From Nonomuraea jabiensis (GTDB lineage: Bacteria; Actinomycetota; Actinomycetes; Streptosporangiales; Streptosporangiaceae): a stretch of DNA of 64,000 nucleotides. Shown piece after piece: positions 1 to 8,921 of the stretch. The first letter of the stretch is position 1, and every line of letters starts with the position of its first letter. Both the position numbers and the translations under genes were made by a program. The notes beneath the pieces are model-generated. The model was not told the DNA's origin. It made no database searches and saw only the letters and a list, made by a program, of their open reading frames with translations. Location: NCBI RefSeq assembly GCF_014204795.1, contig NZ_JACHMB010000001.1, positions 9,374,501-9,438,500 on the forward strand, given 5' to 3'.

Positions 1-995
1 AGGTGCTGCGGGAGGAGGACATCGCTACCTTGCTCCGGGTGGTGACGGCAGCGGAGGGGGCGGCGTCCGCGGCCTGCGCCGCCTTCTGGGCGGAACGTCA
101 GCCGGAGGCGTTCCGGCTGTATCGGCGGGCCGAAACCGGCGAGCCCGTGGCCTTCTCCGCGTGGTTGCGGCTGGCGGAACTCGATGAGGAGGAGCTGGCG
201 GCCGATCCCGTCGTGGCCATGGCGTGGGCGCACGCGCGTGCCACCACGCCGTTGCGCGCCGGTGAACATCTGGCGGTCAGCCGGGTATGGGCGCTGCCGC
301 CGTATCGGGGGAACTCGCCGGTGATGGAGGTGATCCAGTGGCGAGTGATCGGCAACTGTCTGAGGTCCGAGCGGCTGGCATGGTCATATATCGAGATACG
401 GCATCCGAACCAGGCATGGGTGGAGCGGCTGCGGCGGCATTACGGGATGCGTGACATCTCCGGGCAGCCACAGCTGGGGGAGGTGTTCGCTCATGACTGG
501 CGCGCGGTGCCGGCGCAGGCGTGGCTGGAGCGGATGAGCCGGTTGCTCGTCGCGGGGCCTGCCGCCCGCCCGGGTGCCGCGACGGCGAAGCTGGCGGTGC
601 TGTCCCAGGCGGAGTTCGCCGAGGCGGTTCGCAAGGCCTTGCGGCAGTTGTCGCGGCCGGACGCGCTGGCCGTCTCCCCGCTGACGCGTACCAGGCTGAT
701 CGCCGAGCGGGCCGGGCAGAACCCGGCCACGGCACTGGGGGACCTGCTCCGCCAGGCGATCGACGACCTGCGTGCGGATCCGCGCTCGGTCAAGTTCCAC
801 CGGGCGCTGTCGGCCACGTTCCTGCGCGGCGCGCCCACCCAGGAGCTGGCCGCGGAAGGACTCGGCCTCCCTTTCACCACCTACCGCCGCCATCTGACGG
901 CCGGCGTCGAACGGGTCTGCGCCGACCTGTGGCACCGGGAGCTGTACGGCACCGGCGTGCCGGTCCACCTGCGCCGCACGGCCCTGCCGCCGTGA
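1..995 (+). CDS. Hypothetical protein, GNAT-like N-terminal half, 5' end cut by window edge
   Basis: The reading frame is open from the first bases. A GTG at position 3 is the first possible start, but the true start probably lies outside the window. Residues about 85-150 (around VSRVWALPPYRGNS and HYGMRDI) look like the core of a GNAT acetyltransferase. The last 100 residues are helical and contain TYRRHL, a pattern I have seen in actinobacterial proteins as a winged-helix-like tail. I do not recognise a named family and assign no substrate. The gene ends just before the convergent racemase operon. Confidence 0.6.
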   Translation, partial: VLREEDIATLLRVVTAAEGAASAACAAFWAERQPEAFRLYRRAETGEPVAFSAWLRLAELDEEELAADPVVAMAWAHARATTPLRAGEHLAVSRVWALPPYRGNSPVMEVIQWRVIGNCLRSERLAWSYIEIRHPNQAWVERLRRHYGMRDISGQPQLGEVFAHDWRAVPAQAWLERMSRLLVAGPAARPGAATAKLAVLSQAEFAEAVRKALRQLSRPDALAVSPLTRTRLIAERAGQNPATALGDLLRQAIDDLRADPRSVKFHRALSATFLRGAPTQELAAEGLGLPFTTYRRHLTAGVERVCADLWHRELYGTGVPVHLRRTALPP

Positions 996-1010
996 ACGAC
1001 CGAGGGCGGG

Positions 1011-1703
<693 letters not shown>

Positions 1704-1732
1704 GGAACTCCGTTCATTCAGCAAAGGAGCGG

Positions 1733-3118
1733 TCAACAGGTCGGCGCTGCCAGCGCGCGGGCGCAGGCGCCGAGCCCGATCTCGCTGGAGGCCTTGACGA
1801 ACACCACGTCTCCCGGTTCGACGAGCGCGGTGGCCAGCTTGACGGCCCCGGCCACGTCCTCCGCGGTGTGGACGGCCACGCCCTGGTCCGAGGACTGCGC
1901 TGCCTCCGCCATCGCGAGCGGATCCCCTGCTCCGACCGCGATCAGCACGTCGAAGCCAAGGTCGGCGACGAGCCGGCCCATTTCCGCGTGCCGGGCGCGC
2001 GAGGCGGCCGCCTGCTGCCCCATCGCGCCGAGCACGGCGACCGTACGACGGGTGCCGGCCAGGGCCTTCACCGCCCGCAGCCCGGCCCGCATGGATTCGG
2101 GGCTGGCGTTGTAGGCGTCGTTGACGATGGTGATGCCGTCAGGTCGTTCGACGATCTCCAGCCGGCCCGCGGAGCGCCGCCGTGCGGCGTTCAGCCCGGC
2201 GGCGATCTCGGCGACGCCCAGGCCGAGCGCGGTGGCGACGGCGGCGGCGGCCAGGGCGTTGCTCACCTGGTGCTCGCCGATGAGGTCGAGCTCGACCGGG
2301 GCGCGGCCGGAGGGTGTCACCAGCTCGAACGCGGTTCGCGCGCGGTCGGCCAGCCGCACGTCTTCGGCTCGCACCTGAGCCTGCGCCGACCTGCCGTACC
2401 GCAGGATCCGGGCGCTGGTGCGGCCGGCCATGCCCATGACGTACGGGTCGTCGGCGTTGAGCAGTGCGAACCCGTCTGCCGGAAGGGCCTCGACCAGCTC
2501 GCCCTTGGCCTGGGCCACGTCGGCCGGCCCGCTTCCCATGCGCTCCACGTGTGCGCTGCCGACGTTGAGCACCAGCCCGACCTGGGGCGGTGCGATCCCG
2601 GTCAGATACCTCAGGTCGCCCTTCCGGCCCGCGCCCATCTCCAGCACCAGGTACCGGGTGGTGGCGTCGGCACGCAGCACGGTGAGCGGCAGCCCGAGCT
2701 CGTTGTTGAACGACCTGTCGGTGGCGACCGTCGCGGCGTGCCGTTCGAGCACCTGGGCCAGCAGGTCCTTGGTCGTGGTCTTGCCCACGGAGCCGGTCAG
2801 GCCGATCACGATCGGGCTGATCTGTTCGAGCAGGTGCCTGGCCAGCAGGCCGAGCGCGAGCTGGACGTCCTCGACCACGAGGGCGGGCACCCCGACGGGC
2901 CTCGACGCCAGCACGGCGACGGCGCCGCTCGCGACGGCACCGGCCGCGTAGTCGTGACCGTCGACGCGGGCGCCGATCGTCGCGGCGAACAGGCCGCCCG
3001 GCACCACCTCGCGGGAGTCGACCGCGGAGGGCGCCGTCACCAGCGCCTGCGGGTCGCGCACGTCATGCAGGCTCGCGCCGACCACCTGCGCGATCTTGTG
3101 GAGCGTCATGGGGATCAT
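1733..3118 (-). CDS. murF: UDP-N-acetylmuramoyl-tripeptide--D-alanyl-D-alanine ligase (MurF)
   Basis: ATP-dependent ligase adding the D-Ala-D-Ala dipeptide to UDP-MurNAc-tripeptide in the cytosol. The Mur ligase P-loop GSVGKTTTKD sits near residues 109-118, followed by the central-domain SFNNELGLPLTVL block and the C-terminal NDAYNASPESM motif; 461 aa is normal for MurF. The ATG overlaps the ddl stop codon as ATGA and has AGGAG 7 nt upstream, so the pair is translationally coupled and dipeptide maker and user are made together. The gene lies outside a dcw cluster, so this is probably a second, accessory MurF rather than the housekeeping copy (inference). Confidence 0.93.
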   Translation of the reverse strand: MIPMTLHKIAQVVGASLHDVRDPQALVTAPSAVDSREVVPGGLFAATIGARVDGHDYAAGAVASGAVAVLASRPVGVPALVVEDVQLALGLLARHLLEQISPIVIGLTGSVGKTTTKDLLAQVLERHAATVATDRSFNNELGLPLTVLRADATTRYLVLEMGAGRKGDLRYLTGIAPPQVGLVLNVGSAHVERMGSGPADVAQAKGELVEALPADGFALLNADDPYVMGMAGRTSARILRYGRSAQAQVRAEDVRLADRARTAFELVTPSGRAPVELDLIGEHQVSNALAAAAVATALGLGVAEIAAGLNAARRRSAGRLEIVERPDGITIVNDAYNASPESMRAGLRAVKALAGTRRTVAVLGAMGQQAAASRARHAEMGRLVADLGFDVLIAVGAGDPLAMAEAAQSSDQGVAVHTAEDVAGAVKLATALVEPGDVVFVKASSEIGLGACARALAAPTC

Positions 3119-4071
3119 GAGCCGCTCCTGGCGAACGCGAGGTCGATGAGGCGGCGCAGCAGGTCCGGGTACGGGATCCCGCTCGCGGCCCAGGCCCGGG
3201 CGTAGACGGAACGGGAGGTGAAGCCCGGCATGGTGTTGATCTCCAGCACGTACAGGCGTCCGGTGTCCTCCTCGTAGAGGAAGTCGACACGGGCCAGGCC
3301 GTAGCCGCCGATCGCCCGGTAGGCGCGCAGCGACAGCTCGCGCACCTCCTCGGCCACCCGTTCCGGCAGCACGGCGGGGATGGTGGCGATCTCGGCCTGG
3401 CTGAGGTATTTGGCCTCGTAGTCGAGCCAGTCGCCGGGCACTATGAGCTCGCCGGGCACCGAGGCGTCCGGCGTGTCATGGTCGCCGAGCACGCCGCAGA
3501 TGAGCTCGCGGGCGGTCACGCCCTGCTCGACGATGACCACCCGGTCATGGGCGAGCGCCAGGTCCACGCCCGCGCGCAGCTCCTCCATGGAGGTGACCCG
3601 CGAGATGCCGATGGAGGAGCCCAGGTTGGCCGGTTTGACGTACATCGGCCAGTCGAGCGACTTCACCAGGCCCCAGTGGTCGGTGGTGGTGCGCCATTCG
3701 TGCTCGGTGAACCACACGTGCGGGGTGATCGGGATGTCCTCCGCCAGGAACGCGCGGCGCATGGCGACCTTGTCCATGCTCACGGCCGAGGCCAGGACGC
3801 CGCAGCCCACGTACGGGATGCCCAGCGTCTCCAGGTGACCCTGGACGACGCCGTCCTCGCCGAACGGCCCATGCAGCACGGGGAAGACCACGTCCGCCAG
3901 GTCGCGTCGCAGCTCCACCGGCCACCTGCCCTGCCGGTCGATGATGACGGCGACGGGCTCGTACAGGTCCCTCGGCAGAGCGTCGAGCACGGCCTGCGCC
4001 GACTGCAGCGACACCTCATGCTCGGCGGACGGCCCACCCGCCAGCACAGCCACGCGCACGCGTTCGGTCAC
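3115..4071 (-). CDS. ddl: D-alanine--D-alanine ligase (Ddl)
   Basis: ATP-grasp ligase forming D-Ala-D-Ala. Visible family signatures are AEHEVSLQSA at the N-terminus (first D-Ala site Glu), LHGPFGEDG, the NLGSSIGIS loop, and EINTMPGFT at the metal site. The omega loop reads EAKYLS: this Lys-Tyr pair is typical of D-Ala-D-Ala ligases, while VanA-type D-lactate ligases have His there, so a vancomycin-type depsipeptide enzyme is unlikely. At 318 aa it is close to E. coli DdlB (306). It is the first gene of the operon with murF and a racemase. Possible roles are a backup precursor route or resistance to Ddl inhibitors; the sequence does not decide. Confidence 0.93.
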   Translation of the reverse strand: MTERVRVAVLAGGPSAEHEVSLQSAQAVLDALPRDLYEPVAVIIDRQGRWPVELRRDLADVVFPVLHGPFGEDGVVQGHLETLGIPYVGCGVLASAVSMDKVAMRRAFLAEDIPITPHVWFTEHEWRTTTDHWGLVKSLDWPMYVKPANLGSSIGISRVTSMEELRAGVDLALAHDRVVIVEQGVTARELICGVLGDHDTPDASVPGELIVPGDWLDYEAKYLSQAEIATIPAVLPERVAEEVRELSLRAYRAIGGYGLARVDFLYEEDTGRLYVLEINTMPGFTSRSVYARAWAASGIPYPDLLRRLIDLAFARSGS

Positions 4072-4210
4072 GATCGATCAGCCTTCCTCAGTGGCACGGG
4101 GACAGCCCCGCCGGCGGCACGGTGTTCGCCGTCGCGGGACCAGCGCTGCCGAGTGTCGGCCCTTCGGCTGACCAGTTCCCAGGCCATTCGCTGTCCAGTT
4201 CCGGGCCGGA

Positions 4211-4233
4211 TGTCACAACCGGGCTGTCTCGTC
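4211..4233 (+). promoter_or_regulatory. Damaged ECF41-type promoter before the SDR relic
   Basis: TGTCACA at 4211-4217 is followed by CGTC at 4230-4233, but the spacer is only 12 nt instead of 16. The spacer ACCGGGCTGTCT matches the intact copy at 6980-7006 apart from about four missing bases, so this looks like a copy inactivated by a small deletion. It lies about 60 nt before the SDR pseudogene. Confidence 0.55.
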
Positions 4234-4291
4234 TCGGGTTCCGAAGGCGGGTTCCTGGAAGAACGCGCCATCCCATGGCACGGAGCCGGAC

Positions 4292-4550
4292 ATGAGCGAG
4301 CACACCACGCACCGGAAGATCGCGCTGATCACCGGGGCGAACAAGGGGATCGGCTGTGCGGCCGGCGGCGCCGCGCATCGTCAACGTCAGCAGCGCCGCC
4401 GATCCCGGTTACGTGGACACCGAGATCAACAACCACAGCGGCTTCCTCACGACCGCGCAGGGCGCCGCGATCCTGGTCCGCCTGGCCACGCTCGGCACGG
4501 ACGGGCCGACCGGCGGGTTCTTCGGCGAGAACGGCCCCATGCCCTGGTGA
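4292..4550 (+). pseudogene. Short-chain dehydrogenase/reductase relic with internal deletions
   Basis: The first codons give an SDR N-terminus (IALITGANKGIG, the Rossmann glycine motif). The frame then shifts, and from about 4371 another frame encodes IVNVSSA (beta-5 with the catalytic Ser region) followed at once by PGYVDTEINNHSG and the normal SDR C-terminal tail ending GGFFGENGPMPW. Most of the Rossmann fold, including the YxxxK catalytic segment, is missing. At least two internal deletions have joined three pieces of one gene, so it cannot make an enzyme. It sits beside an ECF41 regulon and has a damaged promoter of the same kind, suggesting it was once a regulon member. Confidence 0.85.
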
Positions 4551-4560
4551 CGAAGCGGGC

Positions 4561-5901
4561 CTACTGGGGGCGGATGTTGTGGTTGTGGGCGAACAGGTTG
4601 CCGGGGTCGTACTGGCGCTTGACCGCCGCCAGCCGCTCATAGGTCCCCGCCGGATAGACGGCGGCGACGTCCTCCTCGGTGGCGGAGGCCAGGAAGTTCG
4701 CGTAGGTGCCGCTGACGTGAGGTGCGAGCCGCGCCCAGATCGCGTCCAGAGCGGGACGGGTCGCCTCCACGACCGGCTCCGGACCCAGGACGGTCGTCAC
4801 GAACATCAGCTCCGCCCGGCGGTGCGCGTAGGCGGTGGCGTCGGCCGGGACGCGGGACACCGCACCGCCGACGCTGCGAACGGCGATGACCGGCGTCCCC
4901 TCCGAGGCCCCGACCTCGGCCAGGATCCGGAGGACCTCGGGTGCCGACTCCTTGTCGGCGAAGCCGCTCCGGGTGACCAGCCGGATGCCGGGCGGCGGGA
5001 TCGCGCCGTCCACGAGCACGTCCGCATAGGGCTTCAGCGCCACGTCGTCGTCGATCACGGTGCCGAGCCGGCGGATCGGGTCGAGGGCCTGCGCGGCGAG
5101 CTCCGGGTCATCGCCGTCGAAGGCGACGAAGATCTCGACCGGCGCCTGGGGCCCGCCGGCGAAGGGGTTGGCGAGGTTCGCGATGGAGGTGAGCTCTTCG
5201 GGGGCGGTGCGCAGGTAGTCCGCCCAGCCCTGCAGCACGGTGGCTGCCTCCGCCGCCGGGAAGGCGATCCTGCCGTGGAAGACGTCCGTCGTCGGGTGTG
5301 CCGCGAACTCGAAGGCGGTCACGATCCCGAAGTTGCCGCCGCCACCGCGAAGGGCCCAGAACAGCTCCGGGTTCTCCTCAGCGCTCGCGCGCACGACCTC
5401 TCCGTTCGCCGTGACCAGCTCGGCGGCGACCATGCTGTCCAGGGCCAGGCCGTACTTCCTGACCTTCCAGCCGATGCCGCCGGCCAAGGTCAGCCCGCCG
5501 ACGCCGACGCTCTTGGTGTCGCCGGAGGAGATCGCCAGGCCGTGCGGGGCCAGGGCGGCCGCGACCTGACCCCAGGTGGCGCCGCCGCCGATCCGTACGA
5601 GGTGCCGTTCCTTGTCGATGACCTCGACCTGCGCGAGGCCGCCGAGGTCGATGACGATGCCGCCGTCGTTGGTGCCGAAGCCCGCGAAGGCGTGGCCGCC
5701 GCCGCGTACGGACAGCAGGAGCCCGCTGCCGGCGGCGAACCTGACGCCCGCCCGCACGTCCGCGACGCTCTTGGGCCGCAGAACATAGGCTGGGCTGCCC
5801 GAGGTCAGTACCGAGCGGCTGGCCGCCCCGTACTCCGCTGCGCCCGGCTCGATGATGTCGCCGCCGAAGTCGCGGCGCAGGGTGTCAAGTGCTGAGCTCA
5901 T
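4561..5901 (-). CDS. FAD-linked oxidoreductase, berberine-bridge-enzyme family
   Basis: 446-aa flavoprotein of the VAO/PCMH superfamily with a BBE C-terminus. The FAD domain carries RGGGHAFAG near residue 66, whose His is the expected 8-alpha covalent FAD attachment, then VGVGGLTLAGGIGW. The site that is Cys in bicovalent members (GLACD) is Leu here (GLALDSM), so flavin is probably bound only through His. The C-terminus YDPGNLFAHNHNI is typical of BBE proteins. Substrate unknown. It is transcribed divergently from the sigJ-type gene from a matching ECF41 promoter at 5935-5961; AAGGA lies 8 nt before the ATG. Confidence 0.88.
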   Translation of the reverse strand: MSSALDTLRRDFGGDIIEPGAAEYGAASRSVLTSGSPAYVLRPKSVADVRAGVRFAAGSGLLLSVRGGGHAFAGFGTNDGGIVIDLGGLAQVEVIDKERHLVRIGGGATWGQVAAALAPHGLAISSGDTKSVGVGGLTLAGGIGWKVRKYGLALDSMVAAELVTANGEVVRASAEENPELFWALRGGGGNFGIVTAFEFAAHPTTDVFHGRIAFPAAEAATVLQGWADYLRTAPEELTSIANLANPFAGGPQAPVEIFVAFDGDDPELAAQALDPIRRLGTVIDDDVALKPYADVLVDGAIPPPGIRLVTRSGFADKESAPEVLRILAEVGASEGTPVIAVRSVGGAVSRVPADATAYAHRRAELMFVTTVLGPEPVVEATRPALDAIWARLAPHVSGTYANFLASATEEDVAAVYPAGTYERLAAVKRQYDPGNLFAHNHNIRPQ

Positions 5902-5934
5902 GATGTTCCTTCCACAGGTACTGGGCGAACACGA

Positions 5935-5961
5935 GACGCCGGCGAGCCGGTCCCTGTGACA
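5935..5961 (-). promoter_or_regulatory. ECF41-type promoter for the FAD oxidoreductase
   Basis: On the minus strand TGTCACA (5961-5955) is followed after exactly 16 nt by CGTC (5938-5935). TGTCACA/CGTC is the promoter word reported for ECF41 sigma factors. The predicted transcription start near 5928 gives a 5' leader of about 27 nt with an AAGGA ribosome site. Confidence 0.75.
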
Positions 5962-5997
5962 GCGCGGGCTACGTGAGCTGTGTCACAGGGGCCGCGG

Positions 5998-6024
5998 CGT
6001 CACAAATCGGCGGGCTCCGGCGTC
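5998..6024 (+). promoter_or_regulatory. ECF41-type promoter for the sigma factor (autoregulation)
   Basis: CGTCACA (5998-6004, one mismatch to TGTCACA) is followed by a 16-nt spacer and CGTC (6021-6024). The predicted start is about 30 nt before the AGGAG-preceded ATG at 6062. This implies that the sigma factor drives its own gene. Confidence 0.72.
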
Positions 6025-6061
6025 TGGTGGGTGACACAGTCGAAGCGAACAGGAGCCACCC

Positions 6062-6970
6062 ATGCCGCACACCGCACCCGAAGACCGCGGCGGGGACATG
6101 AACCCGGACGCCGCCACCGAGGCGTTCCTCACCCACCGCAACCTGCTGTTCACCGTCGCCTACGAGATGCTCGGCTCGGCCGCCGACGCCGAGGACGTCC
6201 TGCAGGAGGCGTGGTTGCGGTGGGTGGGCGTCGACCTTGACGACGTGCGGGATCAGCGGGCGTACCTGGTCCGGATCGTCACCCGGCAGGCGCTGAGCAG
6301 GCTGCGTACGCTGGGCCGGCGCAAGGAGTCCTACGTCGGGCCGTGGCTGCCCGAGCCGTTGCTGACCTCGCCTGACGTGGCCGAGGACGTGGAGCTGGCC
6401 GACAGCGTCTCGATGGCGATGCTGCTGGTGCTGGAGACGCTTCAGCCGACCGAGCGGGCGGTGTTCGTGCTGCGCGAGGTGTTCGACCTGGACTACGACG
6501 AGATCGCCGAAGCCGTCGGCAAGAGCCCGGCCGCGGTCCGCCAGATCGCCCACCGGGCACGGGCGCACGTCGCCGCGCGCCGGCCGCGCGGGGTCGTCTC
6601 CCCGGCCGAGACGCGGGACGCGCTGGAGGCGTTCCAGCGGGCGGTCCAGACCGGCGATCTGCAACGCCTGCTCGACATTCTCGCGCCGGACGTCGTCCTG
6701 CTGGCCGACGGTGGCGGGATCAAGCAGGCCGCGCTGGCGCCCGTCGTGGGGGCCGGCGAGGTGTCCTCCGTGCTGGGCAGGATCCGCCCCACGCAGTTGG
6801 TGCAGGCGGCACACGTCAACGGCTACCCGGCGCTGGTCTTCCGGGTCGACGGCGAGATCGACACCGTCATGGCGGTGCGCATCGAAGACGGGTTCATCAC
6901 CGGCCTCTACGCCGTGCGCAATCCCGAGAAGCTGGCGCGGATGGGGCGGGAGACCGCCCTGCACCGCTGA
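6062..6970 (+). CDS. sigJ: ECF41 (SigJ-like) RNA polymerase sigma factor with fused SnoaL-like domain
   Basis: 302-aa ECF sigma factor. Region 2 (FLTHRNLLFTVAYEMLGS, DAEDVLQEAWLRW) lies around residues 22-56 and region 4 (DLDYDEIAEAVGKSPAAVRQ) around 142-162. ECF41 hallmarks are all present: WLPEP at 95-99 in the linker, an extra C-terminal SnoaL/NTF2-like domain with DGGG at 216-219, and NPEKL at 287-291. In characterised ECF41 proteins this extension regulates activity in place of a separate anti-sigma factor, and none is encoded here. AGGAG 7 nt upstream supports the chosen ATG. The promoter at 5998-6024 suggests autoregulation, with the flanking oxidoreductase and epimerase as targets. 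Confidence 0.93.
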   Translation: MPHTAPEDRGGDMNPDAATEAFLTHRNLLFTVAYEMLGSAADAEDVLQEAWLRWVGVDLDDVRDQRAYLVRIVTRQALSRLRTLGRRKESYVGPWLPEPLLTSPDVAEDVELADSVSMAMLLVLETLQPTERAVFVLREVFDLDYDEIAEAVGKSPAAVRQIAHRARAHVAARRPRGVVSPAETRDALEAFQRAVQTGDLQRLLDILAPDVVLLADGGGIKQAALAPVVGAGEVSSVLGRIRPTQLVQAAHVNGYPALVFRVDGEIDTVMAVRIEDGFITGLYAVRNPEKLARMGRETALHR

Positions 6971-6979
6971 GCCCGGCGA

Positions 6980-7006
6980 TGTCACAGCCGGGCGGGCTGT
7001 CTCGTC
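6980..7006 (+). promoter_or_regulatory. ECF41-type promoter for the epimerase gene
   Basis: TGTCACA (6980-6986), a 16-nt spacer and CGTC (7003-7006) lie just after the sigma-factor stop codon and about 40 nt before the next start. This is the best match to the consensus in the window and separates the epimerase transcript from sigJ. Confidence 0.78.
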
Positions 7007-7052
7007 TGTGGGGTGCGAAGCCAAGTTTTCTGAGTTCGGGAAGGTGATGATC

Positions 7053-7985
7053 ATGCGGGTGTTCGTGGCCGGTGGGAGCGGGGTTCTGGGGCGGCGGCTG
7101 GTGCCGCTGCTGGTGGCCCGGGGGCACCAGGTGACGGCTTCGACGACGAGCGCGGCCAAGAGGGGACTGCTGGAGCAGCTGGGCGCCGAGGCGGTGGTGA
7201 TGGACGGGCTGGACGCAATGTCGGTCGGTGAGGCGGTGGCCAAGGCCCGGCCGGACGCGATCGTGCACCAGATGACCGCGATCTCCGTGACACATGCCGG
7301 CAAGCCGGACATGAAGCACATGGATCGGTGGTTCGCCGGCACCAACCGGCTGCGTACCGAGGGGACGGACCACCTGCTGGCCGCCGCCGAGGCGACCGGC
7401 GTGACCGGCTTCGTCGCGCAGAGCTACGGCGCCTGGAACGGCATCCGTACGGGCGGCTGGGTGAAGACCGAGCAGGACCCGGTGGACCCGATGACGGGGA
7501 CGCCGGCGGAGCCGGGGATGAAGGCGATCGGCCACGTCGAGGACGCGGTCGTCAAGGCCGGTGGCGCGGTCCTGCGGTACGGCTGGTTCTACGGGCCGGG
7601 CGCCACGGACGACCTGGTCGAGCCCATCCGCAAGCGGCAGTTCCCGGTCGTCGGAAGTGGCGCCGGCCACTGCTCGTGGGTGCATCTGGACGACGCGGCG
7701 AGCGCTACCGTCCTGGCCGTGGAGCAGCGGGCGAGGGGAGTGTTCAACATCGTCGACGACGAACCGGCCCCGGCCGCCCAGTGGCTGCCCTACCTGGCCG
7801 GGTGCGCGGGCGCCAAGCGGCCGATGCGGGTCCCCGCGTGGCTGGCCCGGCCGCTGGCCGGGGACGTGGCGGTGACGATGATGACCGAGGGGCGCGGCTT
7901 CTCCAACGCCAAGGCCAAGCGGGAGCTCGGCTGGGAGCTGCGCCACCCCTCCTGGCGGCAGGGCTTCAAGGAAGAGCTGGCATGA
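7053..7985 (+). CDS. NAD(P)-dependent epimerase/dehydratase family protein
   Basis: Extended-SDR oxidoreductase of about 310 aa. The N-terminus MRVFVAGGSGVLGRRLVP is the Rossmann GxxGxxG motif; the active-site region contains QSYGAWNG, and RYGWFYGPG follows the usual epimerase layout. The lysine of a YxxxK pair is not clear, so catalysis may be atypical. I choose the ATG at 7053 because GAAGG is 8 nt upstream; 7047 is possible. Position behind an ECF41 promoter makes it a probable regulon member, in keeping with known ECF41 neighbourhoods that hold oxidoreductases and epimerases. Substrate unknown. Confidence 0.85.
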   Translation: MRVFVAGGSGVLGRRLVPLLVARGHQVTASTTSAAKRGLLEQLGAEAVVMDGLDAMSVGEAVAKARPDAIVHQMTAISVTHAGKPDMKHMDRWFAGTNRLRTEGTDHLLAAAEATGVTGFVAQSYGAWNGIRTGGWVKTEQDPVDPMTGTPAEPGMKAIGHVEDAVVKAGGAVLRYGWFYGPGATDDLVEPIRKRQFPVVGSGAGHCSWVHLDDAASATVLAVEQRARGVFNIVDDEPAPAAQWLPYLAGCAGAKRPMRVPAWLARPLAGDVAVTMMTEGRGFSNAKAKRELGWELRHPSWRQGFKEELA

Positions 7986-8071
7986 CCCGCGCCGAAGAGT
8001 TCGAGGACCTGCGGCCGCTGCTGGCCGCCGACGTGCGCATGGTCGCCGACGGCGGCGGCCGGCTCACAGGG
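7982..8071 (+). pseudogene. ECF41 sigma-factor relic (N-terminus fused to the DGGG segment)
   Basis: An ATG overlapping the epimerase stop as ATGA begins MTRAEEFEDLRPL, which looks like the start of a SigJ-type sigma factor. It passes directly into LAADVRMVADGGGR, a segment that belongs about 190 residues later in ECF41 proteins (compare LLADGGG in the intact copy). All of regions 2 to 4 are missing, and the frame runs into the convergent regulator gene at 8064. It looks like a second sigma gene collapsed by internal deletion. Confidence 0.65.
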
Positions 8072-8921
8072 GGGACGGCTCGGCCGCGCCCGGACTCGCG
8101 AGTTTCCGCAGCGCCTGCTCGGAGGCCGAGCCGGGCTCGGCGGCGAACAGGTCCAGCCCACAGCACGCCGGCTCGTCGGGCAGCGCGACGAGCTCGCCGT
8201 GCAGGGTCAGCTCGCCCACGACCGGATGGTGCAGCACGTACGTACGGGACCGGAGCCGCGCGACCGGATGCTCGGCCCACATCCGCGCGAAGTCCGCGCT
8301 CAGCTCCCGCAGGTGCCCGACGTGCGCCGCGAGCCCGGAGTCCCCGCGGTAGCGCCCGAGCAGGACCCGCAGGTGCGCCACCTGCTCGCGCGCCGCCCGC
8401 TCCCAGCCGGTGCCGAGCAGCTCGCGCAGGTGGGGCTCGGCGAACAGCAGGTGCGAGAGCGTACGGCGCCGCGCCGGCAGCGCGGGGAAGTCGCCGAACA
8501 CCGCCACCGCGAGCTGGTTCCAGCCGACGATCTGGCTGTGCCTGCCGACCACCAGCGCCGGCGTCATCACGAACGACTCCAGCAGGTGGCGCAGGCTCTC
8601 GGGCACAACGGCGTCGCCCGCCGCGCACGCCACGGCCGGCCGGGCGATCCCGTGCAGGTAGGTCAGCTCGTCGCGGTCCAGGCGCAGCGCCGCCCCGACG
8701 GCGTCCAGGATCTCGTCGGAGACGCTGTCGCCCCTGCCCTGTTCCAGGCGCGTGTAGTGGGCGATGCTCACCCCGGCGAGCCGGGCCAGCTCCTCGCGCC
8801 GCAGCCCCGCGACCCGGCGTGTCCCACCGTACTCACGCAGCCCCACGTCCTGCGGGCGCAGCCGGGCCCGGCGCGATTTGAGGAACTCGCTCAGCTCGGT
8901 CCGGTCGTCCACGGCGACCAC
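8064..8921 (-). CDS. XRE-family regulator with MmyB-like ligand-binding domain
   Basis: 285-aa DNA-binding protein. Residues about 20-85 form a helix-turn-helix (LRREELARLAGVSIAHYTRLEQGRG) and the rest matches the MmyB-like sensor domain with LVVGRHSQIVGWNQLA and FARMWAEHPVARLRS. This actinobacterial type usually regulates a divergent short-chain or F420/NADPH oxidoreductase, as seems the case here. Starts are GTG at 8921 or GTG at 8912; the latter has AGGG better placed. The intergenic region holds a perfect GTGATCAC at 8934-8941 that may be an operator. Confidence 0.88.
   Translation of the reverse strand: MVAVDDRTELSEFLKSRRARLRPQDVGLREYGGTRRVAGLRREELARLAGVSIAHYTRLEQGRGDSVSDEILDAVGAALRLDRDELTYLHGIARPAVACAAGDAVVPESLRHLLESFVMTPALVVGRHSQIVGWNQLAVAVFGDFPALPARRRTLSHLLFAEPHLRELLGTGWERAAREQVAHLRVLLGRYRGDSGLAAHVGHLRELSADFARMWAEHPVARLRSRTYVLHHPVVGELTLHGELVALPDEPACCGLDLFAAEPGSASEQALRKLASPGAAEPSPL

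Noticed and set aside
3115..4071. VanA-type D-Ala-D-Lac ligase for glycopeptide resistance
   Set aside because: The omega loop has Lys-Tyr (EAKYL), as in normal D-Ala-D-Ala ligases, and there is no VanH dehydrogenase or VanX peptidase nearby.
3478..5895. 805-aa plus-strand open frame
   Set aside because: It is antisense to ddl and the FAD oxidoreductase, is low-complexity and resembles no family; long antisense frames are normal at this GC content.
5981..5987. TGTCACA as a further ECF41 promoter on the plus strand
   Set aside because: No CGTC lies 16 bases downstream; the usable element starts at 5998.
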